A DNA stretch of 36,488 nt from Phytoactinopolyspora limicola. Lineage in GTDB: Bacteria; Actinomycetota; Actinomycetes; Jiangellales; Jiangellaceae. Numbering within the stretch: position 1 is the first letter of the stretch; every line of letters begins with the position of its first letter. The DNA lies in assembly GCF_011320225.1 (NCBI RefSeq), contig NZ_JAAOEN010000032.1, positions 1 through 36,488 of the forward strand. Direction: 5' to 3'. The notes under the pieces were generated by a model that was not told the DNA's origin, searched no databases, and saw only the letters and a program-made list of their open reading frames with translations. This document shows, piece after piece, positions 9,223 to 17,164 of the stretch. The translations under genes were made by a program, and so were the position numbers.

Positions 9223-10305
9223 CTAGTCGACGGTTCCGGCCTCCAGTCGCTGCTGGATACCGTCCATACCGAACTCGGCATACTGCTCGGTGACGGCGGC
9301 GACCTTCTGCTGAGTGGTCTCCCGTCCGATCAACTCGGATCGGACGCTGCCCACCATGTGGTTGTCCTGGATCCATTGCTGGAAGGGTTCGTCTTCCTCG
9401 ATGAGGGTGACGATCGAGTCGGCGAGGAAGTCGACGATCTCCGGTGGAGTACCAGGTGTGGTTCCGATGGGGAAGCCGAGTTGGAAGATCTCCATGTCGG
9501 GGATGCTCACCCCGTACTCGTCCTCCACGTCGGCCAGCGTCATCGCTTCTGGCTGGAACTCGTTCGGCTCGTGGGAGAAGACGAGCAACGCGCGGAAGTC
9601 GCCGTCGATCCCGCCACGAAGCATCTGCGCCGCGTCCCGGCCGACGATGTGCTGCTCCCCGGTGAGCACGCTCTGCTGTGCGTCGCCCGGGTCATAGCCG
9701 GGTGTGAAGATGAAGTCCTTGCCGAAAGCCTCGAAGAAGGTCAGAGCAACTGGGTTGATCGGACTCTCGTAGCCACTGTCGCCGTAGCGGATGACGTCCT
9801 CGGCGAGTAGGTCGTCGAGTGTCTCGATGGAGCCGTCGGCCGCCGAGTAGAACGTCCAGGGCTCTTCGAGAAGAGTGCCGAACCACTCGAACTCCTGCCA
9901 GCCGGGATCGATGGTGCCCAGTTGGTCGTGGATCCCCATGGTGCCGTGGACGCTGATGAACAACGTGTGCCCGTCTGGGTCGGCGCCGGCCACCTCGTGG
10001 TATCCGGCCGACTGGTTCGCGCCCGGCACGTTGTCGACCACTACGGATTCACCCCATAACTCCTGGAGACGGGGGGCGAGACCACGGGCCATGGTGTCCA
10101 TGGTGGATCCGGGCCCGGACCCGACGACGATCCGGACGGTTCCGGTGGGGAACTCCAGGTCCGCGTCGGGTTGGCCAGCCGTAGGTGCGGCGTCCGGGCC
10201 GTTGCCGTCCGCCGGTGTGTCGTCATCGTCGTCGCTGGCACATCCGGCCAGGACTAGAGCGGCCGCGGTCAGCGCAGCGGCCGGTAGGGAGAAGCGCGCC
10301 TGCAT
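9223..10305 (-). CDS. TctC-like solute-binding lipoprotein (receptor 2)
   Basis: A 360-residue TTT-family receptor with a lipoprotein signal (lipobox LAGC) and a short Asp-rich linker. Its binding domain is closely similar to that of receptor 1 over its whole length: FPTGTVRIVVGSGPGS, RLQELWGESVVVDNVPGANQ and IEEDEPFQQW recur. AGGAGG six bases before the ATG supports the start. The gene begins 18 bp after the decarboxylase stop codon, so it is the second gene of the operon. Differences are concentrated in the middle of the domain, where receptor 1 has REVEQFVRYDQGDDYTPIV and this protein has RDAAQMLRGGIDGDFRALL. That may indicate different ligands sharing one permease (inference). Confidence 0.88.
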   Translation of the reverse strand: MQARFSLPAAALTAAALVLAGCASDDDDDTPADGNGPDAAPTAGQPDADLEFPTGTVRIVVGSGPGSTMDTMARGLAPRLQELWGESVVVDNVPGANQSAGYHEVAGADPDGHTLFISVHGTMGIHDQLGTIDPGWQEFEWFGTLLEEPWTFYSAADGSIETLDDLLAEDVIRYGDSGYESPINPVALTFFEAFGKDFIFTPGYDPGDAQQSVLTGEQHIVGRDAAQMLRGGIDGDFRALLVFSHEPNEFQPEAMTLADVEDEYGVSIPDMEIFQLGFPIGTTPGTPPEIVDFLADSIVTLIEEDEPFQQWIQDNHMVGSVRSELIGRETTQQKVAAVTEQYAEFGMDGIQQRLEAGTVD

Positions 10306-10323
10306 CGAATACCTCCTAGGGCG

Positions 10324-11928
10324 CTAGGGCGCGAAATCGGGGTCGGGAGTCACGGAGACCTCCAGCAGCACGGGCTCAGTCCGTTCCGCCAGGCCAGGAA
10401 CGACCTCACCCAGCACCCGGACGAGATCCGGGTAGCTGTCGACGGCGACGGCGGGACATCCGAACGATCGGGCTAGCCCGCTCATCGAGACCTCGGCGAA
10501 GTCCGGCCACGGTGGTTTCTTGTCGCCGTGGCTCTCCGCGAGCCGGTCCATGACCGCGTAGCGGCCGTTGGCGAGGATGACGAAGAGTGCACCCACGCCG
10601 TAACGGGCGGCGCTCCATAGCGCCTGAATTCCATAAATGGCCGAGCCGTCGCCGACGACGGCCACCACCGGTCGATCGGGGAGAGCCATCCGCAGGCCGG
10701 TCGCCCCTGGTAGGGCGAAGCCGAGGCCACCCATCGCCGCCGAGACGAATCCCAGCGGGCGCCGCGCCGGCAGGAGTCGATGCAGGTCAGGACGGGACGA
10801 CGGCGTCTCTTCGACGACGACGGCCGTCGGTGTCAGCAACCGGCGCAATGCGCCGAGCACATGCCCGGCCCGCAGCGGCTCGTCGTCTTCTGGCGGCTCC
10901 GGAGCCTGCGCCGGATCGAACCGCGGCGCCGGTCCGATCCGCGGTGACACCGACGCGGCGAGATGCTCACACGCCGCGCCGACCGACCCCAGCACAGCGA
11001 TGTCGGCCGGGCTGCGGTGCGCCTCCTCAGGATCGTCGGTGATCACCGCCACCTTCGTGCCGGGAGTAAAGAAGGGGCCGGCTTCGTAGGGGTACTGACG
11101 CAAGACAGGGGCGCCGACGACGAGGACGGCGTCGTGTCCGTCGAGAGCGGCCCGCAGCCGCGCTCGGCTGGCCGGCACCACCCCGGCGTACTGCGGATGG
11201 TCTTGCGGGAAGCCGGCCCGGGCGCCGAATGACTCCTGCCACACCGGGCAGCGGAGCCGTTCGGCGAGGGTCACGAGTGCGGCCCAGGTGCGCTCAGCGT
11301 CGGCGCCGGCACCGGAGACGATCACCGGGCGCCGTGCACCGTCGATCAGCCTGGTCACGGCGGCGACGTCGTCGACATCCACGGCCCGCGACCGGACGAT
11401 CTCCCGCGGCGCGGCGATGACCTCGTCTTCGGGCATCGGCGCCGTCCAGTCACCGGAAGGGACGATCACCAACGCCGGCCCGCGCCCGGTGGTGGCTTCG
11501 TGCCAGGCTCGGGCGACAGCTCCCGGGACGTCTTCGGGCCGCGGTGGGCGCCCCACCCATACGGGATACTCACCGGCCAACCCGTCCAGTTTTCCCGCGA
11601 GGAACGGCTCCAGCGTCAAATGCCGACGATCTTGCTGGCCGACGATCACCACCAGAGGCGCCCGGTTGACTCGGGCCGTGGCCAACGCGCCGACGGCATT
11701 GCCGAGCCCGGCGGTGGTGTGCAGGATCGCCAGGGCCGGGCGGCCGCTGGCGATGGCCTGGCCCGTGGCCATACCCACCACCGACCCCTCGTGCAGAGCC
11801 AGCACGAAACGTAGGTCGTCGGGCAGTCCGGCCAGGAAGGAGATCTCCGTGGAGCCGGGGTTGGCATGCAGGGTCGTCATCCCGGTCTCGCGGAAGATCT
11901 CGAACGTGGCGTCCCGAACAGTCCTCAT
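10324..11928 (-). CDS. mdlC: ThDP-dependent decarboxylase, benzoylformate-decarboxylase-like
   Basis: A 534-residue enzyme of the pyruvate-decarboxylase/acetolactate-synthase superfamily with the three usual domains. Features that match benzoylformate decarboxylase are NPGSTEISFL (active-site Ser), the ThDP-activating Glu in ALHEGSVVG, ILHTTAGLGNAVGAL (His70 equivalent) and the cofactor motif GDGSAIYGIQALW...LANGRY. The second catalytic His (His281 in the Pseudomonas enzyme, in GAPVFRYHQYD) is replaced: the aligned segment here is GAPVLRQYPYE, with Tyr at that position. The start is taken at the second of two ATGs (11926-11928), which has GAGAG at proper distance. First gene of the transporter operon, divergent from pcaI. 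Likely reaction: aryl-glyoxylate to aryl-aldehyde and CO2. A related activity cannot be excluded. Confidence 0.82.
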   Translation of the reverse strand: MRTVRDATFEIFRETGMTTLHANPGSTEISFLAGLPDDLRFVLALHEGSVVGMATGQAIASGRPALAILHTTAGLGNAVGALATARVNRAPLVVIVGQQDRRHLTLEPFLAGKLDGLAGEYPVWVGRPPRPEDVPGAVARAWHEATTGRGPALVIVPSGDWTAPMPEDEVIAAPREIVRSRAVDVDDVAAVTRLIDGARRPVIVSGAGADAERTWAALVTLAERLRCPVWQESFGARAGFPQDHPQYAGVVPASRARLRAALDGHDAVLVVGAPVLRQYPYEAGPFFTPGTKVAVITDDPEEAHRSPADIAVLGSVGAACEHLAASVSPRIGPAPRFDPAQAPEPPEDDEPLRAGHVLGALRRLLTPTAVVVEETPSSRPDLHRLLPARRPLGFVSAAMGGLGFALPGATGLRMALPDRPVVAVVGDGSAIYGIQALWSAARYGVGALFVILANGRYAVMDRLAESHGDKKPPWPDFAEVSMSGLARSFGCPAVAVDSYPDLVRVLGEVVPGLAERTEPVLLEVSVTPDPDFAP

Positions 11929-12203
11929 AGTCATCTCTCGTTCGCATTACGAATTTTCATTCGCTGACCGTTCACCATTGGATCGTTCCCGAGAAGGGGC
12001 TCGGAACCACGGGACGCCCGCCGTGCACGGATAGAACAGTGCTGTGCACGGAGATACAAGCCCATTTACATGCTTGTTCTTGACGCACATGGACAGGCTG
12101 TGACTATGAGGACAGTCACTGATTCGCCGGTGGTATTCTCAAGTCTCGTTCGGCATATGTACTATCGTTCGACCAACGCACCGTTTTGAACGGAAGGAAG
12201 GCC
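11929..12203. promoter_or_regulatory. Divergent promoter/operator region between mdlC-like and pca operons
   Basis: This 275-bp gap must hold promoters for both operons. A motif reading TCTCGTTCGCAT (11936-11947) next to the decarboxylase start recurs as TCTCGTTCGGCAT (12144-12156) near pcaI, and TATCGTTCGAC (12163-12173) is a third partial copy. A separate direct repeat lies at 12023-12056. A weak promoter for the plus strand may be TTGACG (12080-12085) with a -10-like sequence near 12104-12110. These are candidate operators for the IclR regulator encoded at the operon's end (inference). Confidence 0.55.
12023..12056. repeat. Direct repeat GTGCACGGA, 21-bp spacing (candidate operator)
   Basis: GTGCACGGATA at 12023 and GTGCACGGAGATA at 12044 start exactly 21 bp apart, about two helical turns, so both would face the same side of the DNA. 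Each contains the palindrome GTGCAC. Location mid-way in the divergent control region suggests a binding site for a dimeric regulator; no protein can be assigned. Confidence 0.45.
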
Positions 12204-13022
12204 GTGGCTCAGGTCGTTTCACTCCGGCACGCGATCAGCAGCGTTGTGCGCGACGGCCACAGCGTCGCACTCGAGGGATTCACGCACCTCATTCCCTACG
12301 CCGCCGCACACGAGATCATTCGCCAGGGTCAGCGTGACCTCACCCTCATCCGGATGACACCAGACCTTCTCTACGACCAGATGATCGGCATGGGCTGCGC
12401 CAGCTCGCTGATCTTCTCGTGGGGCGGCAATCCCGGTGTCGGCTCGCTGCATCGCCTACGCGACGCCGTCGAGAACGGGTGGCCAGGCCCACTCCGCCTC
12501 GAAGAACACAGCCATGCCGGAATGGTCAACCGCTACGTCGCTGGAGCCTCCGGCCTGCCGTTCGCGGTGCTACGCGGCTACCGGGGCACTGACCTGGCCG
12601 ACGTCACGCCGACCATCAAACCCATCACCTGCCCGTTCACCGACGAGGAACTCACCGCCGTGCCCGCGCTCAACCCGGATGTGAGCGTCATCCACGCACA
12701 ACGCGCCGACCGGCATGGCAACGTCCAGCTCTGGGGTATCACCGGCGCCCAGAAGGAGGCCGTCCTCGCCGCCCGGCACGCGGTGGCCACCGTCGAGGAG
12801 ATCGTCGACGAACTCGACCCGCGCCCGGGGGCGGTGCTGCTGCCCACATGGGCCCTCGACTACGTCGCCGTCGTCCCGGGCGGCGCGCACCCGTCGTACG
12901 CTCTCGGATACTCCGAACGAGACAACGACTTCTACGTCGCCTGGGACGCGATCAGCCGGGACCGCGAGACGTTCCGGACCTGGATGGAGGACCACGTGCT
13001 CAACATCGGAGCGCCGGCATGA
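12204..13022 (+). CDS. pcaI: 3-oxoadipate CoA-transferase, subunit A
   Basis: A 272-residue family I CoA-transferase alpha subunit. With PcaJ it would move CoA from succinyl-CoA to 3-oxoadipate, the penultimate step of the beta-ketoadipate pathway. Family traits are VALEGFTHLIPYAAAHEIIRQ in place of the oxyanion/glycine region, the SWGGNPGVGSLHRLRDA segment and a long alpha-subunit C terminus (GVLP-like motif here AVLLPTWALDYVAVVPGGAHPS). The GTG at 12204 has GGAAGGAAGG directly upstream; an upstream TTG would overlap that site. Its stop overlaps the pcaJ start as ATGA. Sequence alone would also fit a glutaconate-type CoA-transferase, and the assignment to 3-oxoadipate rests on the pca genes that follow. 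Confidence 0.85.
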   Translation: MAQVVSLRHAISSVVRDGHSVALEGFTHLIPYAAAHEIIRQGQRDLTLIRMTPDLLYDQMIGMGCASSLIFSWGGNPGVGSLHRLRDAVENGWPGPLRLEEHSHAGMVNRYVAGASGLPFAVLRGYRGTDLADVTPTIKPITCPFTDEELTAVPALNPDVSVIHAQRADRHGNVQLWGITGAQKEAVLAARHAVATVEEIVDELDPRPGAVLLPTWALDYVAVVPGGAHPSYALGYSERDNDFYVAWDAISRDRETFRTWMEDHVLNIGAPA

Positions 13023-13780
13023 CTGGCGATCGCGGCTACTCGTCCGACGAGATGATGACCATCGCGGCCGCCCGGGCGTTGTCCGGTGCTCGGGCCTGCT
13101 TCGTTGGTATCGGTCTGCCCAGCACGGCCGCGAATCTGGCTCGTGCCTTACATTCGCCCGGCATCGTACTGATCTACGAGTCCGGCACCATCGGCGCCAA
13201 ACCGCCACACCCACCGCTGTCCATCGGCGACGGTGTTCTCGCCGAAACCGCCGACACGGTCGTCAGTGTCCCGGAGATCTTCAACTACTGGCTCCAGCCC
13301 GGCCGGATCGACGTCGGATTTCTGGGTGCTGCGCAAATAGACCGGCTGGCCAACATCAACACCACGGTGATCGGCGACAGCTACGCCGAACCGAAGGTCC
13401 GGCTGCCCGGCGCGGGTGGAGCACCGGAGATCGCCGCCTCGTGCCGCGAGGTGATCGTCGTCCTCAGGCACAGCCGGCGGGCGTTCGTCGACCGCGTCGA
13501 CTTCGTCACCTCCGTCGGCTTCGGCTCCGGACCAGGAGACCGGGAGCGTCTCGGGTTACGCGGCGCCGGACCGAAGACCGTCATCACCGACCTCGGCATC
13601 CTCGAACCGGATCCGAACACCGCCGAGCTCACGCTGACTCACCTGCACCCGGGGGTGACGGTGGACGATACCCGGGCCGCCACCGGCTGGGATCTCGCCG
13701 TCGCCGACGATCTGCGCGAGACCCACGCGCCCGAACCCCGAGAGCTCGACGCCCTGCGACTACTGGACCAGCCGGCATGA
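13019..13780 (+). CDS. pcaJ: 3-oxoadipate CoA-transferase, subunit B
   Basis: A 253-residue CoA-transferase beta subunit. YESGTIG near residue 55 carries the Glu that forms the covalent glutamyl-CoA intermediate in family I enzymes; GFLGAAQIDRLANINTT is the other typical segment. The ATG at 13019 overlaps the pcaI stop by four bases, so the two subunits are translationally coupled, as expected for a hetero-oligomer. No separate ribosome site is evident. The stop codon in turn overlaps a 38-codon reading frame leading to pcaH. Function as 3-oxoadipate CoA-transferase is inferred from the pca context. Confidence 0.87.
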   Translation: MTGDRGYSSDEMMTIAAARALSGARACFVGIGLPSTAANLARALHSPGIVLIYESGTIGAKPPHPPLSIGDGVLAETADTVVSVPEIFNYWLQPGRIDVGFLGAAQIDRLANINTTVIGDSYAEPKVRLPGAGGAPEIAASCREVIVVLRHSRRAFVDRVDFVTSVGFGSGPGDRERLGLRGAGPKTVITDLGILEPDPNTAELTLTHLHPGVTVDDTRAATGWDLAVADDLRETHAPEPRELDALRLLDQPA

Positions 13781-13893
13781 GCCCAGCCACCATGACGTCC
13801 ACCATCAAGAGCCCGACCTCGGCTCCGGCTCCGATCCCGGCCACGTGGGTTCGACGCCGGGTCAGCACCCACACCGTGAGGAGGCCGAAGTGA
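13777..13893 (+). CDS. Possible 38-residue linker peptide between pcaJ and pcaH
   Basis: A short reading frame begins at the ATG overlapping the pcaJ stop (ATGA) and ends at a TGA overlapping the GTG of pcaH (GTGA). It would keep ribosomes moving through the otherwise 110-nt gap and so couple pcaJ to pcaH translation. The peptide (starts MSPATMTSTIKSPTSAPAP) is Ser/Thr/Pro-rich with a basic end and resembles nothing I recognise. It may be a translated leader with no function as a protein, or chance. pcaH also has its own strong GAGGAGG site inside this frame. Confidence 0.3.
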   Translation: MSPATMTSTIKSPTSAPAPIPATWVRRRVSTHTVRRPK

Positions 13894-14609
13894 CAGCAGC
13901 GCTGCCGCCCTACCGCCGCGACGGGATGCAGGCTCACCCGCCGCGCGATCACGCGGCGTACCGGTCCACCGCGCTGCGCCATCCGAAGCAGCCGCTACTC
14001 CCGCTGCCGCACTCGATGACCGAGCTCACCCAGCCGATGCTGGGCACCGGCGCGATCGGCGAACTCGACCACGATCTCACCCAGCAGCACCCCGGCGAGC
14101 CGATCGGTGAACGTATCATCGTCACCGGCCGGGTGCTCGACGGCAACCGACGGCCGGTGCGCGACACCCTGGTGGAGATCTGGCAGGCGAACGCTGCCGG
14201 GCGATATATCCAAAAGGAAGATCAACACCCGGCGCCGCTCGATCCGCACTTCACCGGGGTGGGGCGGTGCCTGACCGACAACGACGGCCGGTACCGGTTC
14301 GTCACGATCAAGCCCGGTGCGTACCCGTGGAAGAATCATCTCAATGCCTGGCGGCCCGCCCATATCCACTTCTCACTGTTCGGCACGGCCTTCGTCACCA
14401 GGCTGATCACCCAGATGTACTTCCCGGGCGACCCGCTCTTCCCGTACGACCCCATCATGCAATCGGTCCGCGAAGAGAGCGACCGGCAACGGATGGTCGC
14501 CCGGTTCGACATGGAGACCACCGAGCCGGAATGGGCGCTGGGCTACCAATGGGACATCGTGCTACGCGGCCCCGAGACCACCCCGCCGGATCCGGACGAG
14601 GACCACTGA
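13890..14609 (+). CDS. pcaH: Protocatechuate 3,4-dioxygenase beta subunit
   Basis: A 239-residue intradiol dioxygenase beta subunit; with PcaG it cleaves protocatechuate between its hydroxylated carbons to 3-carboxy-cis,cis-muconate. The four ferric-iron ligands are recognisable: Tyr in AAGRYIQKED, Tyr in KPGAYPWKN, and both His in RPAHIHFSLFG. The N-terminal arm (PPYRRDGMQAHPPRDHAAYRSTALRHPKQPL) is the typical extension of beta subunits. The GTG at 13890 was chosen for the GAGGAGG seven bases upstream; a GTG 15 codons earlier lacks one. The stop overlaps the ATG of pcaG (TGATG). Length equals the family norm. Confidence 0.95.
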   Translation: MTAALPPYRRDGMQAHPPRDHAAYRSTALRHPKQPLLPLPHSMTELTQPMLGTGAIGELDHDLTQQHPGEPIGERIIVTGRVLDGNRRPVRDTLVEIWQANAAGRYIQKEDQHPAPLDPHFTGVGRCLTDNDGRYRFVTIKPGAYPWKNHLNAWRPAHIHFSLFGTAFVTRLITQMYFPGDPLFPYDPIMQSVREESDRQRMVARFDMETTEPEWALGYQWDIVLRGPETTPPDPDEDH

Positions 14610-15181
14610 TGGCGGCGGTCGACCAGCCCCGGCCGATCCGAGCGCAAGCGGAGGGGATCGTGATGCAGGAGCTCACGCCGAGCCAGACGGTGGGGCCGTT
14701 CTTCGGGTTCGCTTTACCCTTCCCGGAAGGACCCATCGTCGCTCCCGCCGGAGAGCTGCACATCGTCGGCACCGTGTACGACGGCGCCAGCCAGCCGGTA
14801 CCAGACGCGCTGATCGAGATCTGGCAGCCCGACGCTACCGGCACGTTCCCCACGGAGCCCCGGCCCGACGGATTCCGCGGCTGGGGGCGCTGCGGCACCG
14901 ACGCCGACGGCCACTTCGGTTTCCAGACCATCAAACCCGGGCCGGCCGAGCCTGGATCGGCACCACACATCGGCGTGGTCGTCCACGCCCGCGGGATCCT
15001 CCATCACCTGGTCACCCGCATCTACTTTCCCGACGAGAACGCGGCGAACGCCGTCGACCCCGTCCTTTCCCGGGTATCAGGGGAGCGCCAAGCCACTCTC
15101 ATCGCCCGGCCCGACGGTGATGTCTTGCGTTTCGACATCCACCTCCAGGGCGATCATGAGACGGTCTTCTTCGATGTCTGA
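14609..15181 (+). CDS. pcaG: Protocatechuate 3,4-dioxygenase alpha subunit
   Basis: A 190-residue intradiol dioxygenase alpha subunit. TPSQTVGPFFGFALPF, DALIEIWQPDATG, GWGRCGTDADGHFGFQTIKPG and HARGILHHLVTRIYFPDE are the alpha-subunit signatures; the iron-ligand His pair of PcaH is absent, as expected, because iron sits in the beta subunit. Two starts are possible. The ATG at 14609 overlaps the pcaH stop and has GAGGA upstream. The ATG at 14663 has a stronger GGAGGGG and would give 172 residues starting MQELTPSQ. I list the longer one. The 3' end overlaps pcaB by eight bases. Confidence 0.92.
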   Translation: MAAVDQPRPIRAQAEGIVMQELTPSQTVGPFFGFALPFPEGPIVAPAGELHIVGTVYDGASQPVPDALIEIWQPDATGTFPTEPRPDGFRGWGRCGTDADGHFGFQTIKPGPAEPGSAPHIGVVVHARGILHHLVTRIYFPDENAANAVDPVLSRVSGERQATLIARPDGDVLRFDIHLQGDHETVFFDV

Positions 15182-16403
15182 CATTCCCTTTCTCGACGCC
15201 GTCTTCAGCCGCGGTGACACTGCCGCACGGGTCAGCTCCACCGCGTGGGTCCAAGCGATGATCGACGTCGAGTCGGCTCTGGCCCACGCGCAAGCACACG
15301 CCGGGGTAATCCCCGGGCCGGCTGCCGCCGCCGTGTCCGCGGCCCGCCGGGCGGTCGGTGATGCTGACCACCAGCCTCCCCGCGGCCAACACCCCGGGCT
15401 CGACGAGACCGTCCTCACCCGGGCCGCTGAGTCCGCGGCCGCCACTGGCACGCCGGTCGGCGGAGTTGTGCAGACGCTGCGCGACCAGGTCGGCCCAGAA
15501 CACGCACGATTCGTACACTACGGCGCCACCAGCCAAGACATCCTCGACACCGCGGCGATGCTGATCACCCGGCGAGCGCTGCAACCGCTGCGGGCCGACC
15601 TCATGACCATTGGCACCACCTGTGCCGATCTCGCCGAACGACACCGTGGCACCGTGATGGCCGGGCGCACCCTGCTACAGCAAGCCGTCCCCATCACCTT
15701 CGGGCTCAAGGCCGCGCGCTGGCTGGTCGCCATCGACGATGCCATCACCCATCTCGACCGGGTCCGCGACACCACACTCGCCGTCCAGTACGGCGGCGCA
15801 GCCGGAACCCTGGCGCCCCTCGGTGACCACGGACCGGCGGTTATGGATGCTCTGGCCGCCACCCTGGGCCTCGTGACCCCAGCGCTCCCGTGGCATGGCG
15901 ACCGCACCCGCGTCGCCGACATCGGCGCAGCACTCGGCGTAGCGGCCGGCACCTGCGGCAAGATCGCCACCGATGTGACGCTGCTCGCGCAGACAGAGGT
16001 GGCCGAGGTAGCCGAGGTGGCCGACGATGACGGCCCGGTGCGCCGTGGTGGATCCACGGCGATGCCACACAAACAGAATCCGGTGGCCGCCGTGGCCGCC
16101 GCCGCGTGCGCTCGCCGTGTCCCGGCGCTGGTGAGCACCCTGCTCGCGGCGATGGCCGGTGAACACGAACGGGCGGCCGGAGCATGGCATGCCGAGTGGG
16201 AGACCCTCCGCGACCTGCTGCGCCTCACCGGCAGCACGGCCAACTGGCTGACGGAGTCGCTGACCAGGCTCGAGATCGACCCCGCCAGGATGCGGGCCAA
16301 CCTCGCCCCCGCGCTGAACAAGTTGCTCGACGGCCCCGATCCTCTGGGCGCCGCCGACACCTTCATCGACCGGGCGCTGCTTCATCACCGGAGTCAGCAG
16401 TGA
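15174..16403 (+). CDS. pcaB: 3-carboxy-cis,cis-muconate cycloisomerase
   Basis: A 409-residue member of the fumarase/aspartase superfamily that lactonises 3-carboxymuconate to 4-carboxymuconolactone. The superfamily signature appears as GGSTAMPHKQNPVAAVAA, and HYGATSQDILDTA is the second conserved region. The start is the ATG at 15174 (MSDIPFLDAVFSRGDT), inside the 3' end of pcaG; the upstream in-frame extension is the shadow of pcaG. It is somewhat shorter than the ~450-residue Pseudomonas enzyme. Just before the signature a 9-bp unit is tandemly repeated, giving EVAEVAEVA, in a loop region. The stop overlaps pcaD as GTGA. Confidence 0.93.
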   Translation: MSDIPFLDAVFSRGDTAARVSSTAWVQAMIDVESALAHAQAHAGVIPGPAAAAVSAARRAVGDADHQPPRGQHPGLDETVLTRAAESAAATGTPVGGVVQTLRDQVGPEHARFVHYGATSQDILDTAAMLITRRALQPLRADLMTIGTTCADLAERHRGTVMAGRTLLQQAVPITFGLKAARWLVAIDDAITHLDRVRDTTLAVQYGGAAGTLAPLGDHGPAVMDALAATLGLVTPALPWHGDRTRVADIGAALGVAAGTCGKIATDVTLLAQTEVAEVAEVADDDGPVRRGGSTAMPHKQNPVAAVAAAACARRVPALVSTLLAAMAGEHERAAGAWHAEWETLRDLLRLTGSTANWLTESLTRLEIDPARMRANLAPALNKLLDGPDPLGAADTFIDRALLHHRSQQ

Positions 16404-17164
16404 TACCCCACTACGAGGTCAGCGGCCCACCGGGGGCCCCCGTCGTCGTGCTCAGTAGCTCTCTCGGCACGACGATGGAGATGTGGCGGCCTCAACTAAC
16501 CGACCTGCACCGTCACTTCCGCATTGTCCGATACGACCATCGCGGACATGGACGATCGGCCGTGCCGCCCGCGCCGTACCGCATCGACGACCTCGGCCAC
16601 GACGTCATCGACCTGCTCGACCACCTGGACCTGGAGCGGGTCCACTTCGCCGGTCTGTCGATTGGCGGCATGACCGGCATGTGGCTGGCCGCACACGCCC
16701 CGGGCCGGATCCACCGGCTGGCACTTCTGTGTACGTCCGCCAAACTCGGCACCGAGGAGTACTGGGCCCAGCGCGCCGCCACGGTCACTCAGAGTGGCTG
16801 CTCGGCGGTAGCCGACGCCGTGGTCGAGCGGTGGTTCACCCCCGCTTTCCGTCGCCACTCCCCCGACGTCGTCGCCCACTACACCACTATGCTCGCCGGT
16901 ATCCCGGCCGCGGGCTACGCCGCATGCTGCAGCGCCATCGGAGCCATGGACCTGCGCACGGACCTCCCGCGGATCAGCGCCGCCACGATGGTCATCGCTG
17001 GAGCCGACGATCCCGCTACCCCACTGGAGCACGCTCGGGTTATCGCTACCGCCATTCCCGACGCTCGGCTCAAGGTGATCGACGACGCCGCCCACCTGGC
17101 CAGCGTCGAACAACCCGACATCGCTGCCGCCCTGGTAGCGCAGCATTTCCTTGGAGAACCATGA
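16400..17164 (+). CDS. pcaD: 3-oxoadipate enol-lactone hydrolase
   Basis: A 254-residue alpha/beta-hydrolase that opens 3-oxoadipate enol-lactone to 3-oxoadipate. The catalytic triad is visible: nucleophilic Ser in GLSIGGM, Asp in AGADDPATP and His in DDAAHLASVEQP. YDHRGHGRS is the conserved region after strand 4. The GTG at 16400 overlaps the pcaB stop, and its own stop overlaps the ATG of pcaC, so it is translated within a coupled string. Unlike many actinobacteria and other genomes with a fused PcaL (PcaD-PcaC), the two activities are separate genes here. Confidence 0.93.
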   Translation: MIPHYEVSGPPGAPVVVLSSSLGTTMEMWRPQLTDLHRHFRIVRYDHRGHGRSAVPPAPYRIDDLGHDVIDLLDHLDLERVHFAGLSIGGMTGMWLAAHAPGRIHRLALLCTSAKLGTEEYWAQRAATVTQSGCSAVADAVVERWFTPAFRRHSPDVVAHYTTMLAGIPAAGYAACCSAIGAMDLRTDLPRISAATMVIAGADDPATPLEHARVIATAIPDARLKVIDDAAHLASVEQPDIAAALVAQHFLGEP

